A stretch of DNA of 64,000 nucleotides from Campylobacter sputorum. GTDB lineage: Bacteria > Campylobacterota > Campylobacteria > Campylobacterales > Campylobacteraceae. How positions within the stretch are numbered: position 1 is the first letter of the stretch; the number at the start of each line of letters is the position of its first letter. The stretch spans positions 248,001 to 312,000 of the forward strand of contig NZ_CP019685.1 of assembly GCF_002220775.1 (NCBI RefSeq), in the 5' to 3' direction. This document shows, one piece after another, positions 57,108 to 64,000 of the stretch. Under the pieces are notes generated by a model. That model saw only the letters and a program-made list of their open reading frames with translations, had not been told where the DNA came from and searched no databases. The translations under genes and the position numbers were made by a program.

Positions 57108-58070
57108 ATGATAAGTAGTATAAATGGATTTGAATCAAATTTAAGTTATTACAATACAAACATAAATTTAAAAGAAAATCATGCAAAACAACAATTAGAA
57201 CAAGATAGTTCTAATATCAAAGAACAAATCATAAATCAAACTAATGAAAACAAATTAGAAGAAAATACAAAAGATATAATTACAAAAATCAAAGAAAAAC
57301 AAAAAACACAATCAAAAGAAGAGATGGCTAAACAAAATGCTAGATTTAGAAACTACTTTTATAATAAATCAGATTATGATATCCTTGGAGAATTTGTTAA
57401 ATTTGATAGAAATGAAGTTGATTGGAAAGAAAAATCTATAGTTCAATTAGAAGAATTGCTAAATAAAAAATATACAAAACAAGAACAAGAGTATATATAT
57501 TAAATATATTAATATTTGATATAGAAACTATAGGAGATGCAGATCTTTTAATAGATAATAATTTAGTGACTTGGTTGCATAATTTAAAAGATAAAGTTGC
57601 ACAAGGTGGAAAATTATCTATTTGGGATAGAAGGCTAGGCTGGGGAACAATGCAACAAGAGCAAGAGCTGGAGGATTTTTTTGATTCTCTTCCTAAAGGA
57701 GCATATTCAATAGGAGATTTTGGATCTTGGCTTTTAAGAAATTATTTTGATGAAGATATAACAGAATTTAAAAGATTATACACAGAAGATAGAGAAAAAT
57801 CAACTGCTGCAAAAAGAGCACAAGTTGAGAAAGAAAATAAAGAAATAAGAGAATATAATGAAAAACTAGCAAAAGAGAAAAAAAGAGATGCTAGATAAGT
57901 ATAAACCAATAAAGTAAAAACATTTAATAAAGAAACTTATGATATGCAAAATGATCCAAGACTATTTTATACTAGTAAGCTTTTACAAAGACAAAACAAA
58001 GAAGATGTAAAACTTTTCTAGAACTTATGGAGAAATTAGAAAAAAGATTGGGGTTGATGTTAGGGCTTAA
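57108..58070 (+). pseudogene. Broken gene for a 322-residue accessory protein, right copy (ends VDVRA)
   Basis: Same gene as 4624-5586. Open pieces are 57108-57503 and 57566-57898, with coding-like sequence continuing to 58070. The breaks lie near the TT at 57501, the A7 run near 57882, the AAA near 57915, the CTTTTC near 58015 and the A6 run near 58041. Restoring 1, 2, 1, 1 and 1 bases gives 969 nt. The stop lies 5 bases outside the repeat, so this copy ends VDVRA while the left copy ends VDVRV. Confidence 0.65.
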
Positions 58071-58130
58071 ATAAATTTATAAAAAAGTTAATGTATAATT
58101 ACTTATAAAACAATATTTAAGGAATATTTT

Positions 58131-58871
58131 ATGAATAAATTATCATCAGTTATTTTGCTTAGTGCTACATTAGCTTTAGCTTCGGACCCAATTACTATAG
58201 ATAGTGTTTTTAAAAAACAAGTTGGTCTAAGAAGTGTAACAACTTTGTCTTTTTTAAGCTCTGGTAATCCAAATGTATACTCAAGTTATCCAAGTTTGAT
58301 GATAAATGGTGATTCTATGGTGTGGGATGATACAAAGCAGCTCACACTAAGTCAAAGTATAATGTATACATTAACAGATAAAATAGATATTTTAGCAACA
58401 GTAGATGGTAATTATAGACGTAGTGAGTATATGAGTTATTATACTTTAGAGCCAAAAAGTGAAACTAATTTAGATTTTGGTTCTGCTTGGATTGGGTTAA
58501 ATTATACTGGAGATAGTATAGGAGAGCTTATACCAATGGTTACTTTGCAAACAGCTGTTTTGCAAAGAGAAAGAGCATATCATGAAACTGAAAATTTTAA
58601 TTTTAAATCATACTCTTTAAAAGGAACTCTAAAGGGCTATTCTGATCCAGTAATTTATTCTATGTATACAGGAGTCGGGTATAATCGCCCAAGAAATTTT
58701 AGTTTTGCTGATATTGAAAGAATGACAAATATACACTCCATACCAACTTATAGTGTTGGCTCTACTTATAGCTTAGATATCGATACAGCTATTTCTTTTT
58801 CTGCTACAATGGGTGGCTCAAGTGCTGCTCCTGATAGTATATTTGGCATAAGTTTGTGGAAAAAATTCTAA
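58131..58871 (+). CDS. Outer-membrane beta-barrel protein, FapF-like transporter
   Basis: A 246-residue exported protein. Signal peptide MNKLSSVILLSATLALA, then amphipathic strands with alternating aromatic and small residues (TLSQSIMYTLTDKIDILATV, SAWIGLNYTGDS, SDPVIYSMYTGVGYNRP), ending in LWKKF with the C-terminal Phe typical of barrels. The strand pattern resembles the channel part of FapF, the exporter of Pseudomonas functional amyloid, but it lacks the long N-terminal region of FapF. Coupled to a C39 peptidase gene by overlap. TATAAT at 58094-58099 is a likely -10. Confidence 0.6.
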   Translation: MNKLSSVILLSATLALASDPITIDSVFKKQVGLRSVTTLSFLSSGNPNVYSSYPSLMINGDSMVWDDTKQLTLSQSIMYTLTDKIDILATVDGNYRRSEYMSYYTLEPKSETNLDFGSAWIGLNYTGDSIGELIPMVTLQTAVLQRERAYHETENFNFKSYSLKGTLKGYSDPVIYSMYTGVGYNRPRNFSFADIERMTNIHSIPTYSVGSTYSLDIDTAISFSATMGGSSAAPDSIFGISLWKKF

Positions 58872-59443
58872 AAATATTAATCATTATAGTGTCTTTGTGT
58901 ATTTATTTAAATGCTGAGTTTGCAGTAAAATCATATTATGAAATTAAAAATGAAAGAGTAGTAAGGCAAAGCTATGAGGAGTCTTGCGGTGCTTCATCTA
59001 TTGCGACTTTGATAAATTTATTTGATATAAAAAAGTATAGCGAGAGCGATATATTAAATTATCTATTAGATGATAATAAGACAATAAATACAAATATGGT
59101 AAGTTTCAAAGAGTTAAAAGAGGTATTAAATAAAATAGGATATGAATCAAATGGTTATCAAATGGATAGAAATTTGTTTGATAAATTAAATATACCAGTT
59201 ATTGTTAAAGTAGAAAATGACCCTAGGTATCCACATTTTGTTGTTGCAATAAATCATAAAGGTGATTTTATAACTATACTTGATCCAAGCTTTGGAGAGT
59301 ATATAAGTCTCAAAAATGATTTCTTTAATCTATGGGACAGGCAAGGTAATGGTGGTTATGCACTAATAGTGGCTCCTAATATAAAAAATATAAATTTGTA
59401 TAATAAACTAAAATTACCAAATAAAATATTGTTTGAAAAATAA
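58856..59443 (+). CDS. C39-family cysteine peptidase, FapD-like
   Basis: A 195-residue exported peptidase. GTG start at 58856, 16 bases inside the barrel gene, giving the signal peptide KILKILIIIVSLCIYLNA. Catalytic elements: Gln in VRQSYEESCGAS, Cys in the same segment, His in YPHFVVAINHKG, and Asp in ILDPSFGEY. This arrangement matches FapD and other stand-alone C39 domains. It would process a peptide or protein in the periplasm; its substrate is not evident nearby. Confidence 0.8.
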   Translation: MEKILKILIIIVSLCIYLNAEFAVKSYYEIKNERVVRQSYEESCGASSIATLINLFDIKKYSESDILNYLLDDNKTINTNMVSFKELKEVLNKIGYESNGYQMDRNLFDKLNIPVIVKVENDPRYPHFVVAINHKGDFITILDPSFGEYISLKNDFFNLWDRQGNGGYALIVAPNIKNINLYNKLKLPNKILFEK

Positions 59444-59560
59444 GATATTTGTATAATATAGCTTATTAAATTTTTATTTATATTATTTTGCTTAAAAACT
59501 AATTAAAATTCTAAAAAAATATAAAATCTATAAAAAATTATTGTGCATTAAAAAAGAAGA

Positions 59561-59582
59561 TAGAGTGTCAAAGGACACTCTA
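59561..59582 (-). terminator. Terminator of the peroxiredoxin gene
   Basis: TAGAGTGTC and GACACTCTA (9 bp) with loop AAAG, located 5 bases past the minus-strand stop, followed on that strand by a T-rich stretch. Confidence 0.85.
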
Positions 59583-59586
59583 AAAA

Positions 59587-60183
59587 TTATAATTTTGAAG
59601 CGTTTTTGGCAAGGTATTCTGCTACGCCCTCGGTTGAGCCTTTCATTCCATCTTCGCCTTTGTGCCATCCAGCAGGGCAAACTTCGCCATGTTCGTTTGT
59701 AAATAACATTGTATCTACCATTCTTATCATTTCATCAATGTTTCTTCCAAGAGGCATATCATTTATAACCGCATGACGAACTGTTCCGTCTTTGTCTAAT
59801 AAAAATGAGCCACGAAGTGCAACTGCATCATCAAAAAGCACATCAAAACCCCTTGCTATCTCTTTTTTAAGATCAGCTACTAAAGGAAATTGGATATTTC
59901 CTATACCGCCATTATCTCTTGAGGTATTTTTCCAAGCAAAGTGAGTGTATTCGTTATCGCAACTTACGCCTATAAGACTTATACCTCTATCTTTAAATTC
60001 TTTAAATCTGTTATCAAAAGCTATAATCTCACTTGGGCAAACAAATGTAAAATCTTTTGGATAAAAAAATACTACGGCTCCGTTTTTTCCTATATTTTTA
60101 TAAAGATTAAAATCTTCAACTATTTGATTGTCTCCAAGAACAGCTGGTGCTGTAAAATCAGGTGCTTTATTTGTTACTAACAT
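59587..60183 (-). CDS. ahpC: 2-Cys peroxiredoxin (AhpC/TsaA type)
   Basis: A 198-residue thiol peroxidase. Peroxidatic Cys in DFTFVCPSE, resolving Cys in GEVCPAGWHKG, and FLLDKDGTVRHA are typical. It detoxifies peroxides in the cytosol. A perfect palindrome about 95 bases upstream may bind a metal or peroxide regulator. Monocistronic. Confidence 0.93.
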   Translation of the reverse strand: MLVTNKAPDFTAPAVLGDNQIVEDFNLYKNIGKNGAVVFFYPKDFTFVCPSEIIAFDNRFKEFKDRGISLIGVSCDNEYTHFAWKNTSRDNGGIGNIQFPLVADLKKEIARGFDVLFDDAVALRGSFLLDKDGTVRHAVINDMPLGRNIDEMIRMVDTMLFTNEHGEVCPAGWHKGEDGMKGSTEGVAEYLAKNASKL

Positions 60184-60276
60184 ATTGTATCCTTTTAAAT
60201 AAATTTTATTAATTGAGAAATTATATCTGTAAAATTATTAAAATAAGATAAATTTACAACAAAATAATATAAAATT

Positions 60277-60293
60277 ATGAAAATAATTTTCAT
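60277..60293. promoter_or_regulatory. Palindromic Fur/PerR-like operator candidate
   Basis: ATGAAAAT-A-ATTTTCAT, a perfect 8-1-8 palindrome resembling Fur-family boxes. It lies 94 bases upstream of the peroxiredoxin start and 7 bases past the stop of the HIT gene. It could instead be a weak terminator for the HIT gene. Confidence 0.4.
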
Positions 60294-60299
60294 TTATAA

Positions 60300-60662
60300 T
60301 TAAAATGTCGATTGAGGATTTACGCCTTTATCGCTCCATGTAAATTCGCCGCCTGAAATCATATGGAAATGCAAATGCATAACCTCTTGACCTGCATTTT
60401 TGCCACAATTTGTTATAAGTCTATAACCACTTTTGTCTATTCCTAATAATTTTGCTACATTATGAATAAATTCTGTCATTTTTGCCATTGTAGCAGGTTC
60501 AACTTCTTGAAAATTTTCAAAATGTTTTTTAGGAACTACTAAAATATGTATAGGAGCCTTTGGATTTATGTCATGAAAAGCTAAAAAATCACTATCTTCC
60601 ATAACTTTATTGCAAGGAAGTTCGCCATCGATTATCTTTTCAAATACTGTTTTTTCTGCCAT
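60300..60662 (-). CDS. HIT (histidine triad) family protein
   Basis: A 120-residue nucleotide hydrolase or transferase. The triad is VMHLHFHMISGGE; N-terminal FEKIIDGELPCNKVMED and IHILVVPKKH are typical HinT. It hydrolyses AMP conjugates. Confidence 0.95.
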   Translation of the reverse strand: MAEKTVFEKIIDGELPCNKVMEDSDFLAFHDINPKAPIHILVVPKKHFENFQEVEPATMAKMTEFIHNVAKLLGIDKSGYRLITNCGKNAGQEVMHLHFHMISGGEFTWSDKGVNPQSTF

Positions 60663-60798
60663 TTTTTATCCTTTATTTGATGTAAAAATTTTAAACATTA
60701 TACTATAAATTCATAACAATAAAACAACATATCCATTAAAGCATATTATTAGCATAAAAACAGTAAAATCAACAAAAATTTATTCAAAAAGGTTTATT

Positions 60799-61794
60799 TT
60801 GAAAGATATTGAAAATAGCATAAAAAATAGCAAAAACCTAAGCGAGCTAGAAGAAATAAGAGTTAATCTTTTTGGTAAAAAAGGCATTATAACTCAAGGA
60901 TTTGCTAAATTAAAAGAGTTAGATGGGGAAGAAAAAAAGACCTTTGCTGCTAATTTAAACGCACAAAGAGACACTCTTAGTGAGCTCTTAAATTTAAAAA
61001 AATTAGAGTTTGAGCAAGAAGAGCTTAATGTAAAAATGAAAAAAGAAGCTTATGATATAACTCTTTTTAATGAACTTTCAAGTAGTGGTGCATTACATCC
61101 GATAACAATTACTATGAATAAAATCATTGATTATTTTGTTTCGCAAAATTTTTCTGTAGAAGAAGGACCACTAATAGAGGATGATTTTCATAACTTTGAA
61201 GCATTAAATTTACCAAAATATCATCCAGCTAGAGATATGCAAGATACATTTTATTTTGATAATGGTAGTTTGCTTAGAACTCACACTAGTCCTGTTCAAA
61301 TAAGAACTATGCAAAATCAAAAACCACCTATTAGAATGATAGCACCTGGTTCTGTTTTTAGGCGTGATTTGGATTTAACACATACGCCTATGTTTCATCA
61401 GGTTGAAGGACTTGTGGTTGAAAATGGAAACAACGTAAGTTTCGCAAATTTAAAATATATGTTAGAAGATTTTTTGATTCATATGTTTGGCGATGTTAAA
61501 GTAAGATTTCGTCCAAGCTTTTTTCCTTTTACAGAACCTTCAACAGAAGTTGATATAAGCTGTATTTTCTGTGGCGGAAAAGGCTGTAGAGTATGTTCAA
61601 ATAGTGGTTGGCTAGAAGTTTTAGGAAGTGGCATAGTTGATCCTAATGTTTTTGAATTTGTTGGATATAAAGATGTAAGTGGATATGCTTTTGGGCTTGG
61701 AGTTGAGAGATTTGCAATGCTTTTACATCAAGTTCCTGATTTAAGAAGTATGTTTGAGGGAGATTTAAGACTTTTGGAGCAGTTTAGATGGTAG
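60799..61794 (+). CDS. pheS: Phenylalanyl-tRNA synthetase alpha subunit
   Basis: A 331-residue class II synthetase subunit. TTG start at 60799 with AAAAGG upstream. The N-terminal coiled coil ([18 protein letters not shown]) precedes the catalytic core: [52 protein letters not shown] Cys4 motif ([12 protein letters not shown]) is also seen. Overlaps pheT by 7 bases. Confidence 0.96.
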   Translation: MKDIENSIKNSKNLSELEEIRVNLFGKKGIITQGFAKLKELDGEEKKTFAANLNAQRDTLSELLNLKKLEFEQEELNVKMKKEAYDITLFNELSSSGALHPITITMNKIIDYFVSQNFSVEEGPLIEDDFHNFEALNLPKYHPARDMQDTFYFDNGSLLRTHTSPVQIRTMQNQKPPIRMIAPGSVFRRDLDLTHTPMFHQVEGLVVENGNNVSFANLKYMLEDFLIHMFGDVKVRFRPSFFPFTEPSTEVDISCIFCGGKGCRVCSNSGWLEVLGSGIVDPNVFEFVGYKDVSGYAFGLGVERFAMLLHQVPDLRSMFEGDLRLLEQFRW

Positions 61795-64000
61795 TTACTA
61801 GAAATTGGTTAAATGAATGGATAGATATAAGTGGTGTTAGTAATGAGTTATTATTAAAAACTCTAAATTCTATCGGACTAGAAGTTGATAGTTTTAAAGA
61901 AGTTAGAATACCTTCAAATATAGTCGTTGGATATGTAAAAAGTCGCTCAAAGCATGAAAATTCAGATCATTTAAATGTATGTGAAGTTGATGTTGGAAAA
62001 GAAATTTTAACCATAGTTTGTGGTGCTAGCAATGTTGAACCAGGTCAGTTTGTGCCAGTTGCAATGGTAGGTGCCATTATGCCAAATGGAATGGAGATTA
62101 AAAAGGCTAAATTAAGAGGTGTTGAAAGTATGGGAATGATATGCTCATCCACAGAACTTGGAATGCCTAAGATAAATGATGGAATAATGCCTCTTGATGC
62201 AAGTATTGGCGAATTAAAACTCGGAGAAGAACTTAAAAATTATCCGCTTTTAAATGATGATATTATAGAGATAGATTTAACTGCAAATAGGGGAGATTGT
62301 TTAAGTATTTATGGTGTTGCTAGGGATTTATCTGCTGCACTAGATATAGCATTAAAAGAAGCCCAGCTATATGAAGATGGCGAGAATTTGCTTGGAATTG
62401 GTAGAATTTTAAGTATAAAAACCGATGAAAAGCCTATTTCAAATTTTCAATACAAAGCTATAAAATTAAACGCAGACATAGAAGAAAAATTATTACTAAA
62501 GTTAAGACTTGCTTATATAGGTATGCAAAAAACAGATATAATACAAAAAATTATATCATATGCTACACATACAACTGGAGTTTTGTTTAGAGCTTATGAT
62601 TTTGATAAGATAGCAAATGGTAGAGAAAAAATTTCTTTAGATATAATAAAAGATAGCACGACAGCTAGTATTGTAAAAGCTGAAAATGAAAAACTTAGCA
62701 TAGCTGGAATTTATCAAAATGATATTGCTATGCCTGATGAAAATAGCAAAGTTATTATTATAGAAGCAAATTATACTGATCCAAATTTGATATCTAGGAT
62801 TGTTTATAAAAATAAAAATATAAAAAGTGATGAACATCTTTATAGATCTAGCAGAGGAAGTGAGCCTGACTTAGAGTTTGGATTTGGATATCTTTTTAAA
62901 TGTTTTGATAAATTTGATTTTATATCTATTTATGCTGGTTCGCAGTATATAAATAATGAAATTTCTCAAAAAATGGTTACTATAAACATAACCGAACAAA
63001 GCAGTATGATTGGTATAGAAATAGAAAAAAACGAGGCTTTAAAAATATTAAAAAAATTAGGCTTTGATGTAAGTTCTAGTGCTGAACAGAAATTTTTAAA
63101 TGTGAAAATTCCTAGTTTTAGACACGATATAGATAATTCTCATGATATTTGTGAGGAAATAGTAAGAATTCTTGGTGTTGATAACATAGCTTCTAAGCCT
63201 TTAGAATTTAAAGAGAAGAATAGATTAAATAGTGTATTTTATAACTATGCTAACATAAAAAGTATTAAAAATAGATCTGTTGATAATGGATTTTTTGAGT
63301 GTATGCATTATGTTTTTGACAATAAAGATGAGCTTTTAAAATTGGGTTTTAAAGAGTGTAAGTTAAAATTGACAAATCCTATAAACAATGAACTTAATAT
63401 GTTAAGACCAACGCTGATAAACCATCTTTTAAACTCAGCATCAAGAAATGTAAAAAATCAGAAAAAATCGGTTAGACTTTTTGAAGTAGGTGAAGTTTTT
63501 GATGAAAATGCAAATCAAAATTTAAGTTTAGCATTTTTAATTTCTGGCTTAAATAGCGAACCAAGTCTTTTAAATGGTTCAAAAGGCGAGGATATAAGTT
63601 TTCTTAGATTTGCTACTAAAGTACAAAATTGTATCGGAAAGATAGAAATAAAAGTTAGCGATGATTTGGTGTTTTTAAATAAATTTGAACAAGGAAAAAT
63701 TTATCAAAAAGGCATTGAGATAGGATATATTGGTAGATTAGATTTAGCAATAGAGCAAAAAATGGATTTGCCTAAAACATATATTTGTGAGATAGAATTT
63801 AATAAACTTAAATTTGAAAAAATTATAGCCAAAGAGTATTCTAAAATGCCAAGCATCAGTAGAGATTTGAGTTTAGTTGTGCCAAATTCTATGCGTTATG
63901 AAGATATAAAAAACTGCATAAATTCTTTAAATATACAAGATTTAAAAGAATTTATGCCTATTGACATTTATAAAGATAAAAATTTAAATGATAGTTTTAG
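61788..64000 (+). CDS. pheT: Phenylalanyl-tRNA synthetase beta subunit (3' end outside window)
   Basis: Open for 737 codons to the window edge; family length in this group is about 775, so most is present. Start ATG 61788 gives [14 protein letters not shown]. Domains: tRNA-binding OB fold ([34 protein letters not shown]), B3/B4 region ([18 protein letters not shown]), B5 and catalytic-like core ([27 protein letters not shown]), and the beginning of the C-terminal anticodon-binding domain ([11 protein letters not shown]). Confidence 0.96.
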   Translation, partial: MVVTRNWLNEWIDISGVSNELLLKTLNSIGLEVDSFKEVRIPSNIVVGYVKSRSKHENSDHLNVCEVDVGKEILTIVCGASNVEPGQFVPVAMVGAIMPNGMEIKKAKLRGVESMGMICSSTELGMPKINDGIMPLDASIGELKLGEELKNYPLLNDDIIEIDLTANRGDCLSIYGVARDLSAALDIALKEAQLYEDGENLLGIGRILSIKTDEKPISNFQYKAIKLNADIEEKLLLKLRLAYIGMQKTDIIQKIISYATHTTGVLFRAYDFDKIANGREKISLDIIKDSTTASIVKAENEKLSIAGIYQNDIAMPDENSKVIIIEANYTDPNLISRIVYKNKNIKSDEHLYRSSRGSEPDLEFGFGYLFKCFDKFDFISIYAGSQYINNEISQKMVTINITEQSSMIGIEIEKNEALKILKKLGFDVSSSAEQKFLNVKIPSFRHDIDNSHDICEEIVRILGVDNIASKPLEFKEKNRLNSVFYNYANIKSIKNRSVDNGFFECMHYVFDNKDELLKLGFKECKLKLTNPINNELNMLRPTLINHLLNSASRNVKNQKKSVRLFEVGEVFDENANQNLSLAFLISGLNSEPSLLNGSKGEDISFLRFATKVQNCIGKIEIKVSDDLVFLNKFEQGKIYQKGIEIGYIGRLDLAIEQKMDLPKTYICEIEFNKLKFEKIIAKEYSKMPSISRDLSLVVPNSMRYEDIKNCINSLNIQDLKEFMPIDIYKDKNLNDSF

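Larger units (their letters stand above)
56478..58065. repeat. Right arm of the 1588-bp inverted repeat
   Basis: Reverse complement of 4629-6216. It begins 12 bases after the 66-residue gene and ends 65 bases before the barrel-protein gene. Recombination between the arms would invert positions 6217-56477, about 50.3 kb. Confidence 0.97.

Overview
The window looks like a chromosome segment of a Campylobacter-type organism (Campylobacterota). The base composition is very AT-rich, and the gene runs match the familiar Campylobacter order: polA-motA-motB-flhB; fliO/fliN-cheX-trpAB; folE-fliI beside tig-clpP-def; ilvE beside an SPFH protein; and cosR-ferredoxin-phosphatase. Almost all genes are core metabolism or motility. 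I cannot name the species from this window.

Layout. 1-3942: respiratory module with the 3' part of an octahaem MccA-type sulfite reductase and a rhodanese/hexahaem/cytochrome b fusion. 4041-4620: a short Sua5-like gene and tRNA-Asn. 4629-6216: left arm of a long inverted repeat. 6454-9588: accessory genes (an EF-hand and Asn-rich 747-residue protein, a Sel1-repeat protein, the tail of a phage-type repressor). 9589-16611: HerA-like ATPase, plsY, folB, cosR with a histidine kinase, ferredoxin, Ppx/GppA phosphatase. 16608-24162 (minus): flagellar fliO/fliN, a CheX-like gene and the trp genes, interrupted by one lipoprotein gene. 24281-36380: TauE/SafE exporter, kinase, LrgAB, uvrA, polA, motAB, flhB, cytochrome c peroxidase. 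36549-46498: rplU-rpmA, pldA, cstA, DUF2393 pair, hisIE, SPFH protein, ilvE, nrdB, pcm. 46644-49104: a gene behind a poly-G tract, fliI, folE. 49247-56184: one long plus-strand operon, tig-clpP-GGDEF-def-comM-nnr-purN. 56216-58070: second copy of the accessory locus, inverted. 58131-59443: outer-membrane barrel and C39 peptidase pair resembling FapF/FapD. 59587-64000: peroxiredoxin, HIT protein, pheS and most of pheT.

The most notable structure is a 1588-bp inverted repeat (4629-6216 and 56478-58065) flanking about 50.3 kb of core genes. Each arm carries the same two genes in broken form. Every break is repaired by restoring one or two bases in a short base run, which gives intact proteins of 170 and 322 residues. 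Just beyond the inner end of each arm lies a gene sharing an 82-bp promoter-and-leader segment (sigma-28-like GCCGATTA, then protein start MNISSLSS). The 747-residue protein and the reconstructed 322-residue protein both end in VDVR plus V or A. I interpret these as members of one accessory protein family without Sec signals, possibly linked to flagellar expression or export. That last step is inference.
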